From positions 262,001 to 326,000 of the forward strand of contig NZ_CP038015.1 in the NCBI RefSeq assembly GCF_004367585.1: a stretch of 64,000 nt of DNA. Reading direction: 5' to 3'. Positions 26,256-35,337 of the stretch are shown here, piece after piece (positions within the stretch are counted from its first letter, which is position 1; the number at the start of each line of letters is the position of its first letter). The notes beneath the pieces were generated by a model. The model made no database searches, was not told where the DNA came from, and saw only the letters and a list, made by a program, of their open reading frames with translations. The translations under genes and the position numbers were made by a program. This stretch comes from Paenisporosarcina antarctica. GTDB lineage: Bacteria > Bacillota > Bacilli > Bacillales_A > Planococcaceae.

Positions 26256-26618
26256 TTACATCCATTCTAGAAATTCTAATCGATTACCGAAGGGGTCATC
26301 CACATAGAACCGTTTCGCTCCTGGTAATTTATCGTCAACTTGAATCGAGATACCTTTTTCTCTGATATGAGTAGCAAACTCTTCGATATCTGACACTTCA
26401 AAAGCGGGATGTGCTTTTTTCGCTGGTATAAAAGATTTTTCTACGCCAACATGTATGTGTACATGTCCATTCGAAAACCATACCCCTCCATTTTTCTTTA
26501 ACTCATGCGGTTTTTCTACTTCTTGCAATGAAAGAATTCCCTGAAAAAATAAGCGTGCTTTTTCTTCACTACCAATTGGTGCTGCTAGTTGAATATGATC
26601 AACTCGTTTAATTAACAT
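26256..26618 (-). CDS. VOC (glyoxalase/dioxygenase) superfamily protein
   Basis: 120-residue single VOC fold: KRVDHIQLAAPIG at the N-terminus supplies the first metal-ligand His, HIHVGVEK the middle strand and FYVDDPFGNRLEFLEWM the C-terminal Glu ligand. The role (glyoxalase-like, or antibiotic-binding) cannot be decided. The start at 26618 or 26621 lies inside the 3' end of the MFS gene, so the two genes overlap by about 11 bases and are translationally coupled; the ribosome site GGCGGAAAG is modest. Confidence 0.87.
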   Translation of the reverse strand: MLIKRVDHIQLAAPIGSEEKARLFFQGILSLQEVEKPHELKKNGGVWFSNGHVHIHVGVEKSFIPAKKAHPAFEVSDIEEFATHIREKGISIQVDDKLPGAKRFYVDDPFGNRLEFLEWM

Positions 26619-27789
26619 CATCTTTGCTTTCCGCCCTTTCATGTTTAACTAATGGAAGTAAAAATAGTGCGGCGATAAATACTACTAAAGCTGCGCCTGA
26701 AAGTGCCCCTATATAACTTTCTGTTTCTGCAGTTAATACTCCTGCAATCGAAGGTCCAATCATTTGTCCAAGTGCATAAACGGTCGTCATGATAGCGATG
26801 ACTCGTGCACTACCAAGAGGGTTTCTATCACGTGCAAAGGCTGTGGCAAGAGTCGTTACTCCCATAAAAGTTGCACCAAAAAGAATGGCACTTACATAAA
26901 AACTGAAAGAAGAATCGGATAACGCTGGTAATACGATTCCAACAGCTTGAATGAGTAATAGAATCATTAAGGACAACATGTACCCGTATTTACTTCCAAA
27001 GTATGACCAGATGACGCATGAAGGGATTGCCATTAAACCAACTAAGACCCAAACACTTGTGGCATTGCCACCAAAAGAGGGAGTCTGTTGAGCAATTGCA
27101 ACAATGAATGTCCCTGTGACAATATAGCCTAATCCTTCTAATCCATACGATGCTAGTAACCAAAGGAGCCATTTTGTCTTTTTCTTTGGTTTTATAGGTG
27201 TAATAGGCAGATTGACAGTAGGTTCGGTAGTATCTTCTTTAATTGTTAGAAACACAATAATACTTAAGAGTCCGGCTAAGCAAGCAAGACCTATCCAAGC
27301 ACCTTGATAATGAAAGTTCTCTATTAATAGAGGAACAAGTAATCCCGATATGAAAATACCAAGACCAACCCCGCCATACATAATGCCAACCCATCCAAGT
27401 TTCCGTTGTTTTGCCAATTGATCAAGTATTAAACTCGAAGCTAAGACAAAAACGAATGCACTGGTAATACCTGAAAAGAAACGCCACACCATCCATGAAG
27501 TGTGACTGTATGTAAGACCCATCAATAACGTAAATAAAACACTGAAAATGATAGTAACTCGCAAAAAAATGGCGCGATTGCGTTTTAAAGGAACAACAAT
27601 GGCGATAATAGCACCAAGCAAATAGCCTGCGTAATTACTTGAGGCTAAGAAACCAGCGAAGCGTGTAGAAAATTCAGCTTCTTGTTGCATAAAAGGCAAG
27701 ATAGGTGTGTAAGCAAAACGCCCTATACTCATGGCAATAAAAAGGGCGAAAACGCCACCGATGACAATTGAATAAGGATTTCTAGACAA
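26608..27789 (-). CDS. YbfB/YjiJ-type MFS transporter
   Basis: 393-residue, 12-helix MFS permease. The N-terminus GRFAYTPILPFMQQEAEFS, the NYAGYLLGA segment of helix 2 and the later ALGQMIGPSIAGVL mark the YbfB/YjiJ subgroup, whose substrates are not established. Starts at TTG (27789), seven bases after AAGGAGG; no ATG fits. Forms a two-gene operon with the overlapping VOC gene, which suggests uptake or export of a small molecule modified by the VOC protein, an inference. Confidence 0.88.
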   Translation of the reverse strand: MSRNPYSIVIGGVFALFIAMSIGRFAYTPILPFMQQEAEFSTRFAGFLASSNYAGYLLGAIIAIVVPLKRNRAIFLRVTIIFSVLFTLLMGLTYSHTSWMVWRFFSGITSAFVFVLASSLILDQLAKQRKLGWVGIMYGGVGLGIFISGLLVPLLIENFHYQGAWIGLACLAGLLSIIVFLTIKEDTTEPTVNLPITPIKPKKKTKWLLWLLASYGLEGLGYIVTGTFIVAIAQQTPSFGGNATSVWVLVGLMAIPSCVIWSYFGSKYGYMLSLMILLLIQAVGIVLPALSDSSFSFYVSAILFGATFMGVTTLATAFARDRNPLGSARVIAIMTTVYALGQMIGPSIAGVLTAETESYIGALSGAALVVFIAALFLLPLVKHERAESKDDVN

Positions 27790-27914
27790 GGCGAATCCTC
27801 CTTTATTTTTCTTTTCCCATCATACTCTATTAAATAAAAAATTGAAAAAAAGGTTTGATTTCCATGATAAAGAGGAGATATATATAGAAAAGCAAAGAAA
27901 GTAGGACATAACAT

Positions 27915-28256
27915 ATGAATGTTCAACAATTAAAGCAATTGAAAGATCAACTAACGCAAGACTTGCAAGAAGTAAAAGGACGTCTTCAGGAAGATGCCCT
28001 TTTAGAAACAACATAGTTATCCAATTATGATAATGATCTTGCTGATAACGCGACGGATTTGACAGGTCAAAATACAGAAATGGCGATTGAACATCACAAG
28101 GAAGAAGAAATAGAACAAATTGAAACGGCATTGCAAACAATTGAAAATGGTACGTACGGAATATGTGCAGTAGGTGGGGAAGACATTCCATTTGAAAGAC
28201 TTGAAGCTTTACCAACAGCACAAACATGTGTTGAACATGCCGATCAAGATGTTTAA
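27915..28256 (+). pseudogene. YteA/DksA-like protein gene interrupted by an in-frame TAG
   Basis: The frame reads MNVQQLKQLKDQLTQ... to a TAG at 28014-28016, then continues in the same frame LSNYDNDLADNATDLTG up to GICAVGGEDIPFERLEALPTAQTC and a TAA. This is one continuous member of the TraR/DksA zinc-finger-like YteA family, 113 codons with one nonsense codon where relatives usually have Glu before LS(S/N)YDN. One zinc-finger cysteine is also replaced by Gly. A single-base mutation (GAG to TAG) explains it; a restart at ATG 28080 or read-through is possible but less likely. Confidence 0.82.
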
Positions 28257-28300
28257 ATAACAAGAAGATAAGAAAGATTAAACAGATAATTTTAAATATA

Positions 28301-28337
28301 AAAAACGCAAACGAAGAATTCTTTCGTTTGCGTTTTT
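28301..28337 (+). terminator. Terminator after the yteA-like relic
   Basis: AAAAACGCAAACGAA / TTTCGTTTGCGTTTTT hairpin with a short loop. Confidence 0.9.
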
Positions 28338-28496
28338 CACCTATTTCAGTAAAAGTTCCACACTATTCAAAAGAGCAGACTTTATTCTATAATTGAAAAT
28401 ATGAAAGGTATATAAATTGAACGAAGAAACAAATAATTGCAAAATAAGTGGTCATTTCATTAATGTTCAACTTTTATGAAAAAGGGGTAATTTAAG

Positions 28497-29006
28497 ATGA
28501 TATTAGTCAAGCCATCACTTGAGTGGAAAGAACAACACAAAGCTTACATGGTAGATTGGGGATCTGCACGAATGGTTCCGAGTAGCATGGATTTATCAGG
28601 ATTTCATACATATGAAGAATATTTATATGCATTGGAGGCACGTGCAAAAGGCAAGGCTCCTTGGGTACCGAGTTCCCATTACTTTTTAGTGAATAATGAC
28701 CATCAAATCGTGGGAATGGTCGATATTCGTCATAAACTCGACGAGTTTTTGCGAACAATCGGTGGACATATAGGGTACGGTATTCTTCCCTCTGAACGAA
28801 ATAAAGGGTACGCAACCTATTTATTAAAAGAAGCGCTTAATAAATGTAAAGAACTTCATATTAATCAAGTTCTAATAACATGTGATGAAGACAATATTGG
28901 TTCTACAAAAGTCATTTTAAATAATGGGGGAGTAGAAGACGATTTGTTTATTACTGAAGAAGGTCAGATGAAAAGAAGGTTTTGGATTTCTGTTAAGGAA
29001 TCTTGA
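28497..29006 (+). CDS. GNAT acetyltransferase
   Basis: 169 residues; the central strand and acetyl-CoA loop are readable in GYGILPSERNKGYATYLLKEAL, followed by QVLITCDEDNIGSTKVILNNGG, the YkkB/YjcK-like arrangement for small-molecule acetyltransferases. AAAGGGG precedes the ATG. Monocistronic by context, flanked by AT-rich intergenic DNA. Substrate unknown. Confidence 0.88.
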   Translation: MILVKPSLEWKEQHKAYMVDWGSARMVPSSMDLSGFHTYEEYLYALEARAKGKAPWVPSSHYFLVNNDHQIVGMVDIRHKLDEFLRTIGGHIGYGILPSERNKGYATYLLKEALNKCKELHINQVLITCDEDNIGSTKVILNNGGVEDDLFITEEGQMKRRFWISVKES

Positions 29007-29355
29007 AATAAATGAATGTCTGAATATTTTATAAATTTTTTCATCTAATTATAATGGAATTATTTTCTTATGTGATAGTATAAGATAAATAGCCTATTAA
29101 ACTAGCTATCGGTACCTATTGCCAAGTGGGATTTAACTGAATAAAATGAATTTATTTACAATAAAAACAGTTAAATGTTGCTAAAAAGTATAAAAAGTAA
29201 TAAAAAATGGTAAAATTCTGTTTTCAATCTATCAATTATCAGTTAAACTTAATTTAATTAAATGAAAATTCGAATTATTAGGACGCTTAATTATATCTTT
29301 GATTTTTATAAATGCACCCCATATTTGTCTAATTCAATTGAAAGGAGTCCGAATT
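29007..29355. other. Intergenic promoter region of the histidine kinase
   Basis: AT-rich, no gene, no clear hairpin or repeat. Probably only promoter sequence for the kinase; I see no confident sigma-A or Spo0A motif. Confidence 0.4.
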
Positions 29356-30435
29356 ATGAATCAATTAGTAGAAACTATGGAATCAAATGAAATACTTCAA
29401 AGTGAAATGATGTATAGCCAAATAATTGAATATTCAGTTGAGTCCATTATTATTCATGCAGAAAACAAAGTACTCTATATTAATCAAGTAGGATCTGAAT
29501 TTTTAAGAGGAACAAAAGAACAAATAATTGGCTCAAACTGTCTAAATATTATTCAGGATGACATGAGAGACATGATTAGTGAACGAATTCAACAAGGCAT
29601 GTGTGGAGAACCTCTTGAAGTTATTGAACAATCAATTATACGATGTGATGGGACCCTCGTGGATGTTGAGTTTTACTGTCAGCAAGTTCAATTTGGTAAT
29701 CGAAAAGCCATGCAAACCGTTTTTAGGGATATTACGATGCGAAAAGAAACGGAAAAAATGTTGTATGATCGACAAAAAATGGCGTCGATTGGACAAATTG
29801 CTGCAGGAATTGTACATGAAGTGAAGAATCCGCTAACTTCAGTTAAAGGTTTTTTACAATTACTAAAGGAGAATAATCCACACCCTTATATACTAGCGAT
29901 GGAAAGTGAATTAGAGAAGGCAATTGATACATTGTCAAATTTACTTCAAGTAGCTAAACCCGATCTCTACAGCGAACCAATTACCGAAATTGATTTATGT
30001 AAAGAACTGTCCTCTCTTTTGTTTTTGTTTCAAGACAAACTATATGACATAGAGATTGAAACAGATATTCAAGATTGTGATAAACATATATATGGAAAGA
30101 AGAATATGTATTTAAAAGCATTTTTTAATCTGATTAAAAATGCAATTGAAGCAATGCCGGGTAAAGGGAAGCTTCGAATTGAACACTACTATCAAAGTGA
30201 CAGCGTTAATGTGAAAATTATCGATACCGGTGTCGGTATTCCTAAAGATAAAATTAATTTACTTGGAACTCCATTTTATTCGAACAAAAGCGATGGAACC
30301 GGCCTAGGTTTAACACAAGTATTCTCTACAATTAATGATCATGGTGGACAAATAACTGTACACAGTGTTGTCGACCGGGGCACAACAGTTCACATGAAAT
30401 TACCAGAGAAACCAGTTGGTTTTGAAATGCATTGA
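29356..30435 (+). CDS. PAS-domain sensor histidine kinase, sporulation-kinase type
   Basis: 359-residue soluble kinase without membrane helices. An N-terminal PAS domain (about 18-130, IIEYSVESIIIHAENKVLYINQ), then HisKA with His154 in GQIAAGIVHEVKNPLTSVKG, then HATPase with the N box NLIKNAIEAM, G1 DTGVGIP and G2 GTGLGLT. The VHEVKNPLT H-box and short linker are those of the KinA-E phosphorelay kinases that feed Spo0F/Spo0A. No response regulator lies next to it, again as in phosphorelay kinases. Start ATG 29356 with AAAGGAG. Signal unknown. Confidence 0.92.
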   Translation: MNQLVETMESNEILQSEMMYSQIIEYSVESIIIHAENKVLYINQVGSEFLRGTKEQIIGSNCLNIIQDDMRDMISERIQQGMCGEPLEVIEQSIIRCDGTLVDVEFYCQQVQFGNRKAMQTVFRDITMRKETEKMLYDRQKMASIGQIAAGIVHEVKNPLTSVKGFLQLLKENNPHPYILAMESELEKAIDTLSNLLQVAKPDLYSEPITEIDLCKELSSLLFLFQDKLYDIEIETDIQDCDKHIYGKKNMYLKAFFNLIKNAIEAMPGKGKLRIEHYYQSDSVNVKIIDTGVGIPKDKINLLGTPFYSNKSDGTGLGLTQVFSTINDHGGQITVHSVVDRGTTVHMKLPEKPVGFEMH

Positions 30436-30529
30436 TTATGTCTATTTGTCGATTTCTCAGATATGAGAAATGTATAGTGAAACTCAAATTTCAATGTTGA
30501 TATAGTAGAGATTAAGTATTATAGCTGTT

Positions 30530-30570
30530 AATGTCCATTCAGATATCCTGAAAAGGGCATTTTTTTTTTC
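30530..30570 (+). terminator. Terminator of the histidine kinase gene
   Basis: AATGTCC...TTCAG/CTGAA...GGGCATT stem followed by nine or more T. Confidence 0.8.
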
Positions 30571-30624
30571 ATTAATTTACTAGATATGAAAGTATAATTT
30601 TTTTCGAGCAATACCTTCGTACCT

Positions 30625-30710
30625 TGAGTTGTTATGTCTAGCTTCGAGCTCCAACACCAAAGGTTCAAAACCAGTAATGAGCTAGAAGGCGCATTCTGCT
30701 TTTCTTATTT
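30625..30710. repeat. Possible dispersed intergenic repeat fragment
   Basis: GTCTAGCTTCGAGCTCCAAC and AATGAGCTAGAAGGCG resemble intergenic repeats frequent in Planococcaceae genomes; a short related stretch (ATGTCGAGCTAGAAGCAG) lies at 59938-59955. Based on recollection and one internal match. Confidence 0.35.
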
Positions 30711-30719
30711 AAATTCATA

Positions 30720-30752
30720 AAAAAGCACCAATCTATGAAAGACTGATGCAAA
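30720..30752 (-). terminator. Terminator of OsmC-SDR operon
   Basis: Minus strand GCATCAGTCT / AGATTGGTGC stem, then TTTTTT. Confidence 0.8.
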
Positions 30753-30757
30753 AAAAA

Positions 30758-31549
30758 TTATAGAGCTTTTAACATACCGCCGTCTATGATAAGAGATTGA
30801 CCGGTCATATACGTATTTGCAGGAGATGCTAGAAATAACACAACCTTAGCAAATTCTTCAGGTTGTCCATAACGTCCGATTGGAATTAAACTTTCACTGC
30901 GTTTTACAATGTCTTCAACAGAAACACTTTGTTTAGCTGCTGCAATTTGGTCGAGTTCAGCAACGCGGTCTGTTGCAATACGACCTGGACCGATGGTATT
31001 TACTAAGATATTATTTTTAGCATATTCTCTAGCTAAACTTTTTGTCAGTCCAACCATACCAGATCTGAAGGTATTAGATAGGATCAACCCATCGATGACT
31101 TCTTTTGTCGAAGAAGAAGAGATATTGATGATACGTCCGAAATTAGTTGCTTCCATATGAGGCAATACAGCACGTGTCGTCCGAATATAACTAAGTAAGT
31201 TCTTTTCAAACGCAGCCATCCAATCACTATCTTCTAAGTCTTTAAATCCACCAGCAGTTGGTCCTCCTGTATTATTAATTAATATATCGGCACCGCCAAA
31301 TTCTGCCGTTACCCAAGCGAAAAGAGCGTTTATGTCTTCAACTGAAGACATGTCACATGTTTTAGCATAAACTTGCTGGTTATTCGTCAGTTGCTTAATT
31401 TCATCAACTGTCTGAGCCAATGTTGCTTCATTACGACTGGATATAAGAACTGTAGCCCCTTCTTTAGCAAATTCAAGAGCAGTTGCTTTTCCTAAACCTT
31501 TACTCGAAGCTGTAACGAGAACAACTTTATCTTTTAATTGTAAATCCAT
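30758..31549 (-). CDS. Short-chain dehydrogenase/reductase
   Basis: 263-residue SDR with the NAD(P) site TASSKGLGKATALEFA, NTGG in the position of NNAG, catalytic Ser-rich NISSSSTKEV and a C-terminal TGQSLIIDGGML. The usual YxxxK is replaced by a variant (ILSNTFRSG), so the catalytic Tyr is Phe-like or displaced; this occurs in the YkvO/YvaG-like branch and makes activity uncertain. Start ATG 31549 with AGAGGG. It follows the OsmC gene by 22 bases, in one operon. Confidence 0.88.
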   Translation of the reverse strand: MDLQLKDKVVLVTASSKGLGKATALEFAKEGATVLISSRNEATLAQTVDEIKQLTNNQQVYAKTCDMSSVEDINALFAWVTAEFGGADILINNTGGPTAGGFKDLEDSDWMAAFEKNLLSYIRTTRAVLPHMEATNFGRIINISSSSTKEVIDGLILSNTFRSGMVGLTKSLAREYAKNNILVNTIGPGRIATDRVAELDQIAAAKQSVSVEDIVKRSESLIPIGRYGQPEEFAKVVLFLASPANTYMTGQSLIIDGGMLKAL

Positions 31550-31571
31550 ACAATCCCTCTTTTCTTTAAAC

Positions 31572-32009
31572 TTATATGACTTCAAGCTTAACTTCTAATT
31601 CAATCTCTACATTCCCTTTAAGTGCCCGACTGATCATACAAGAACTTTCGGCTTTTTTTGCTATTTTCTGCGCTAACTCCAAATCTGTTCCAAATTGTAA
31701 CTTGAGATGAGGACGATGAATAATCTTTTTGTACGTGATGACTCCTTTGGTAATATCAACGATGCCTTCAGAGGTCATCGTTAAACTTTCTTTCTCTATC
31801 TTGCTACGTTCAAGCATAGCGGCAAGAGTAATAATATAACAAGTAGCAGCTGCGCCAAGTAACATTTCATCAGGATTCGTTCCGATTCCAGGACCGTCCA
31901 TCTCAGGCGGAATCGAAATCTTGGTATGTAAGTTTGCGGTCTCTATTGTTCCCACATCATTACGAAGACCGGGCCAATTTGCCTTTAAATGAAAAGAATG
32001 AAGTGCCAT
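31572..32009 (-). CDS. OsmC-family thiol peroxidase-like protein
   Basis: 145-residue OsmC/Ohr-superfamily protein; family members reduce organic hydroperoxides with two cysteines. The two Cys are in GAAATCYIITLAAML (first half) and ESSCMISRAL (second half), as in the family, and the substrate-facing NPDEMLLGA is present. The start is the ATG at 32009 with GAGGGGG before it. A 16-bp palindrome 31 bases upstream (32040-32055) is a likely regulator site. Operon with the SDR gene. Confidence 0.9.
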   Translation of the reverse strand: MALHSFHLKANWPGLRNDVGTIETANLHTKISIPPEMDGPGIGTNPDEMLLGAAATCYIITLAAMLERSKIEKESLTMTSEGIVDITKGVITYKKIIHRPHLKLQFGTDLELAQKIAKKAESSCMISRALKGNVEIELEVKLEVI

Positions 32010-32039
32010 AAAAATCCCCCTCGTTCTTCTATTCTTCAT

Positions 32040-32055
32040 TGTAAATGATTTTACA
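32040..32055. promoter_or_regulatory. Palindrome in the OsmC promoter
   Basis: TGTAAA-TGAT-TTTACA, perfect 6-bp arms. Position just upstream of the start of an OsmC gene suggests an operator; the regulator is not identified (it does not match the PerR or OhrR consensus well). Confidence 0.45.
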
Positions 32056-32166
32056 GAATAATATAGTAATGATGTTTCATGAAGTGAAACTTTTTAATTG
32101 AATTTACAGTAGGACTAGCTTCTTTTTGGGGCAGATGGAAATTGCGGTAATAAAGAGTGAGGAGGA

Positions 32167-32340
32167 ATGGTGCAATGTTTTATATTTGATTCTGAATTAT
32201 TTCGTGCCTTCATGCAATGGAAATACCATCCTGAATAGCGCGAATATATCGTTCATCTTTTTGGAGCATTATTTTTAATGCTCGTTGTCCTAATAGAGGC
32301 TTATACAAATTGGGTAGAAATTTTGCTAGAATTATTGTAA
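32167..32340 (+). pseudogene. Possible small membrane-protein relic with internal stop
   Basis: After GGAGG the frame reads MVQCFIFDSELFRAF...HPE, a TAG at 32236, then REYIVHLFGALFLMLVVLIE... to a TAA, giving one hydrophobic helix. The spacing from ribosome site to ATG is too short and no family is recognised, so chance is quite possible. Confidence 0.25.
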
Positions 32341-32437
32341 TCCTTTTTCTATCTACTATAGTAGAAACTTAAACAGTAGAAACTTAAACAGTGGTACACT
32401 TAAATTACATTTTAAGGGTACAAAGGGGCGTGAATAC

Positions 32438-33292
32438 GTGGATGAGCGAATGCTAACATTAAAAGGAAAGAGTTTTCAAAACTTTGACGAAGCGGCCGAA
32501 TGTATTTTACAGATGATGAGTAAAATTGTCGATATGAATACACTGTTTATCGCAAAAAACGATAAGGAAACAAATCGGATTATCAAAGCAGTGAATGCAA
32601 AAGATCATCTTATAAATGAAGGGGAAGAACTGCCTTTTAAAGATACTTTTTGCAAATTGACTGTAGACCATGGTCGTAAAATCTTAGTGATTGAAGATAT
32701 AACTCAACACCAACAGGCTAATGAACTCCAAGTGACAGCAGATTTAGGGAGCGGCTCTTTCATAGGCATTCCTATTTATTTTGAAAATGGAGAAAACTAT
32801 GGAACCATCTGTGGATTAGATACGAAAAACATAGAGTTTCCTGAGCAGCATATACAAATATTTGAATCAATGGCTTCTGTCCTTACATATGTACTTGAAC
32901 TGGACAAGGCAAATGAACATATTCAAACACTAACTGCTCCTTTAGTGCCTATAACAAAAGGTGTAGCTATTTTACCGATTATAGGTGATATTACAGCACA
33001 ACGAGCAGAAAATATTATTCAAATTGCTTTAGCGAAAAGCCAAGATTACGATCTAGACTATTTAATCGTCGATTTGTCCGGAGTTACTCAAATTAATGCT
33101 ACCGTTAGTGGGGCACTTTTAAAACTCGTGAAAATACTAGAAATTATTGGAGTCAAACCTATTTTGACAGGTTTCCAACCTCAAATGGCTATGAATGCAC
33201 TACAAGTACATATGGATCTCAAAGACATCACGATTGAGTCTACTTTAGAACGAGCGCTCCAGCGAATCGGTTTTGTATTACAACGTGAATAG
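32438..33292 (+). CDS. GAF-STAS domain protein (RsbR-like)
   Basis: 284 residues with an N-terminal GAF domain (about 5-155, KSFQNFDEAAECILQMMS, SFIGIPIYFENGENYGTICGLD) and a C-terminal STAS domain (about 168-278, APLVPITKGVAILPIIGDI, YLIVDLSGVTQINATVSGAL). STAS proteins of this layout are RsbR-type stressosome or sensory antagonists that work with RsbS and the RsbT kinase, but none is adjacent here. A Thr is kept in the NATVSG phosphosite region. Probable GTG start at 32438 with AAAGGGG nine bases upstream. The GAF ligand is unknown. Confidence 0.87.
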   Translation: MDERMLTLKGKSFQNFDEAAECILQMMSKIVDMNTLFIAKNDKETNRIIKAVNAKDHLINEGEELPFKDTFCKLTVDHGRKILVIEDITQHQQANELQVTADLGSGSFIGIPIYFENGENYGTICGLDTKNIEFPEQHIQIFESMASVLTYVLELDKANEHIQTLTAPLVPITKGVAILPIIGDITAQRAENIIQIALAKSQDYDLDYLIVDLSGVTQINATVSGALLKLVKILEIIGVKPILTGFQPQMAMNALQVHMDLKDITIESTLERALQRIGFVLQRE

Positions 33293-33350
33293 CCAAAAGA
33301 AAGCACCTTTTCACATTGGAAGGTTTTTTCTTTTGGCTATTTTTTTTTTT
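33291..33350 (+). terminator. Terminator of the GAF-STAS gene
   Basis: AGCCAAAAGAAA / TTCTTTTGGCT stem that begins inside the stop codon, then at least ten T. Confidence 0.85.
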
Positions 33351-33385
33351 TAATAAGAGTGCCAGAACTATATATGAGAAACAAA

Positions 33386-33415
33386 GCATGACACGATGAT
33401 ATTTACGTGTCATGC
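33386..33415. other. Perfect hairpin without T-tract
   Basis: GCATGACACG / CGTGTCATGC arms of 10 bp with a 10-base loop, in the region before the LysM gene. Could be an operator or RNA hairpin; nothing else seen in 33351-33660 except a likely promoter TATGAT near 33647. Confidence 0.45.
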
Positions 33416-33686
33416 GTACGGTTAGAGAAATTGATAAAACACAGTAAACCATCAAAAATTAAATATTATCCGACAATTATAGACATTATTACCTATAATT
33501 ATTAAATAATTATTTGTGGGTACTTTTTCTATAAGAATAATGTGGGCATATAGGTATATATTACAAATGTAACAGAAAGCTCAATCTTGTCATGTAATTG
33601 ATAAGTCCTTCACGCTTTTTCGTAACGCTCCTGTCATCTTAGGATGCTATGATGATGGTCGTTAGTGAAAAGGAGGAAATTCATTT

Positions 33687-34442
33687 ATGAAAAAGAAAAT
33701 CGTTGCACTAACTGCAATTGCAGCACTATCAGTAGGAGCAGCAGGCCAAGCATCTGCATCAGGAGTTCATACGGTACAATCAGGAGATACATTATGGTCT
33801 ATTTCACAAGGCAATAATGTTAGCGTAGCAGATTTACAAGCTTGGAACGAGTTAAATTCTACTCTTATATATCCTAAACAAGAGCTCAAGTTAGCAGATA
33901 AGGTAGCACACAAGGTAGCAGAGAAGTCGGGGAAACATGTTGTAGTTAAAGGTGATACGCTTTATAAAATAGCCTTGACACATAATATTTCATTGGATGA
34001 CTTAATGAATTGGAATAACATTTCAAGTGATTTAATCTTCCCAGGTAATGTGTTTGTATTGCAAGGAACTTCAGCGCCAGTACAAACAACAACAGCACCT
34101 GCACCAGCTAAAACAACTCAAGCTTCTGCACCTGCACCAACTTCATCTACTGCAAAAGAGATGACAGTAACAGCAACAGCATATACTGCTTATTGCGCAG
34201 GGTGTTCAGGAACAACTTACACGGGTATTGACTTGCGTTCAAATCCAAACCAAAAAGTTATCGCAGTAGATCCATCAGTGATCCCACTTGGATCACGTGT
34301 ATGGGTTGAAGGTTACGGAGAAGCAATCGCAGGAGATATTGGTGGCGCGATTAAAGGCAACATCATAGATGTCTTTATGGCAGATCAACAAGACGCTCTT
34401 AACTGGGGTCGTCAAACAGTAAATATTAAAATATTAGATTAA
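33687..34442 (+). CDS. LysM-LysM-3D cell-wall protein (YocH-like)
   Basis: Secreted muralytic-type protein, 251 residues. Signal peptide MKKKIVALTAIAALSVGAAG ends in ASA near 25; two LysM repeats (about 27-69 HTVQSGDTLWSIS, and 84-126 HVVVKGDTLYKIA); a Pro/Thr/Ala linker; and a C-terminal 3D domain (about 158-251) with the three conserved aspartates in IAVDPSVIPLGS, AGDIGG and IDVFM. YocH-type proteins cleave or bind peptidoglycan and are WalRK-controlled in B. subtilis; I did not find a clean WalR box here. AAGGAGG lies before the ATG. Confidence 0.93.
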   Translation: MKKKIVALTAIAALSVGAAGQASASGVHTVQSGDTLWSISQGNNVSVADLQAWNELNSTLIYPKQELKLADKVAHKVAEKSGKHVVVKGDTLYKIALTHNISLDDLMNWNNISSDLIFPGNVFVLQGTSAPVQTTTAPAPAKTTQASAPAPTSSTAKEMTVTATAYTAYCAGCSGTTYTGIDLRSNPNQKVIAVDPSVIPLGSRVWVEGYGEAIAGDIGGAIKGNIIDVFMADQQDALNWGRQTVNIKILD

Positions 34443-34461
34443 TTTAATTGATTGAGAGAAG

Positions 34462-34492
34462 AAAAGATGAGCCTTGTGCTCATCTTTTTTTG
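34462..34492 (+). terminator. Terminator of the LysM-3D gene
   Basis: AAAGATGAGC / GCTCATCTTT with a 5-base loop and T-tract. Confidence 0.9.
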
Positions 34493-34630
34493 TTTTAAAG
34501 AGGAATTGAAGTGAAACGGTGTTCAGATGTAAAAAAATAACGTTGTATAGTGAAAAATCTGTCTTTTATTCTAACTAGAATTAAAAGATTTAACTTTACG
34601 TAAGCAAAATTCCTAGAAATCAGTTAATAC

Positions 34631-34671
34631 AAAAAACAAGCTTGAGAGATTGCTCTCTCAAGCTTGTTTTG
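34631..34671. terminator. Bidirectional terminator at end of siderophore operon
   Basis: AAAACAAGCTTGAGAG and its complement, 16-bp stem, 5-base loop; T-rich on both strands. Confidence 0.9.
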
Positions 34672-35337
34672 TTATCTTGGGCAAGTTTTACACGTTTTTA
34701 CAGCGTCATGTGTTTGATAATATAGGCAACATGTTTTACGTAAAGTACTTCGTCCAGATTCATATAAAGCGATTGGATGTAGCTTTTTAACTCCGAATTC
34801 TAAAGCCGATGATTCTATTAACTGCTGAAAAGTAATGTTATCTTGAAGTTTAGAAATGAAAATCCATCTAATGTAGATACATATATTTTCAAATAATACA
34901 ACACGTGAGATGCCTTTTTCTTTCGCGAGTAATTCAACGATAGGAACGATAGTTTGAGCATACAACTCTTGCTTGATCCATTCTACTGTAGACTGGTAAG
35001 GTTCTGCCGTTTCGAGAGGAAACGAATAAACAGGTATCCAACTAGTATTTGTTGACTCTACGGCAATCGTTACAAATGTGCATACTTTAGGGTGTATCAA
35101 AATAGCGTGTTTGTTACGAGCATAAATCATAAGAGCGGCTATGTATCCAATTCTTTTTGCCGTCATCGAAGCAGCGTGTGCGCGTGTTGGACTACCGAAT
35201 TCAGTCGTCAATCGAGTTAGATGTTGATTGAGAGATGGTTCATGAAATAAATCGGATAGTGTTAATGTGTGTAATGCAAGTTGATCTTGATGCCAACGGA
35301 AATTTTCGACCATGTCTTCCAAGATAGCCCTCTTCAT
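34672..35337 (-). CDS. FhuF-like [2Fe-2S] siderophore-iron reductase
   Basis: Cytosolic ferric-siderophore reductase releasing iron by reduction. 221 residues; the C-terminus has the diagnostic cysteine cluster TCCLYY...CKTCP (CC-x11-C-x2-C), the unusual [2Fe-2S] site of FhuF. The ATG at 35337 overlaps the TAA of the upstream permease gene (TAATG), so the reductase is translationally coupled to the transporter. FhuF proteins act on hydroxamate complexes in characterised cases, which suggests but does not prove the transporter's substrate. Confidence 0.87.
   Translation of the reverse strand: MKRAILEDMVENFRWHQDQLALHTLTLSDLFHEPSLNQHLTRLTTEFGSPTRAHAASMTAKRIGYIAALMIYARNKHAILIHPKVCTFVTIAVESTNTSWIPVYSFPLETAEPYQSTVEWIKQELYAQTIVPIVELLAKEKGISRVVLFENICIYIRWIFISKLQDNITFQQLIESSALEFGVKKLHPIALYESGRSTLRKTCCLYYQTHDAVKTCKTCPR

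Noticed and set aside
32040-32055. Fur or PerR box before the OsmC gene
   Set aside because: The palindrome TGTAAATGATTTTACA matches neither consensus well, so it is reported only as an unassigned operator.
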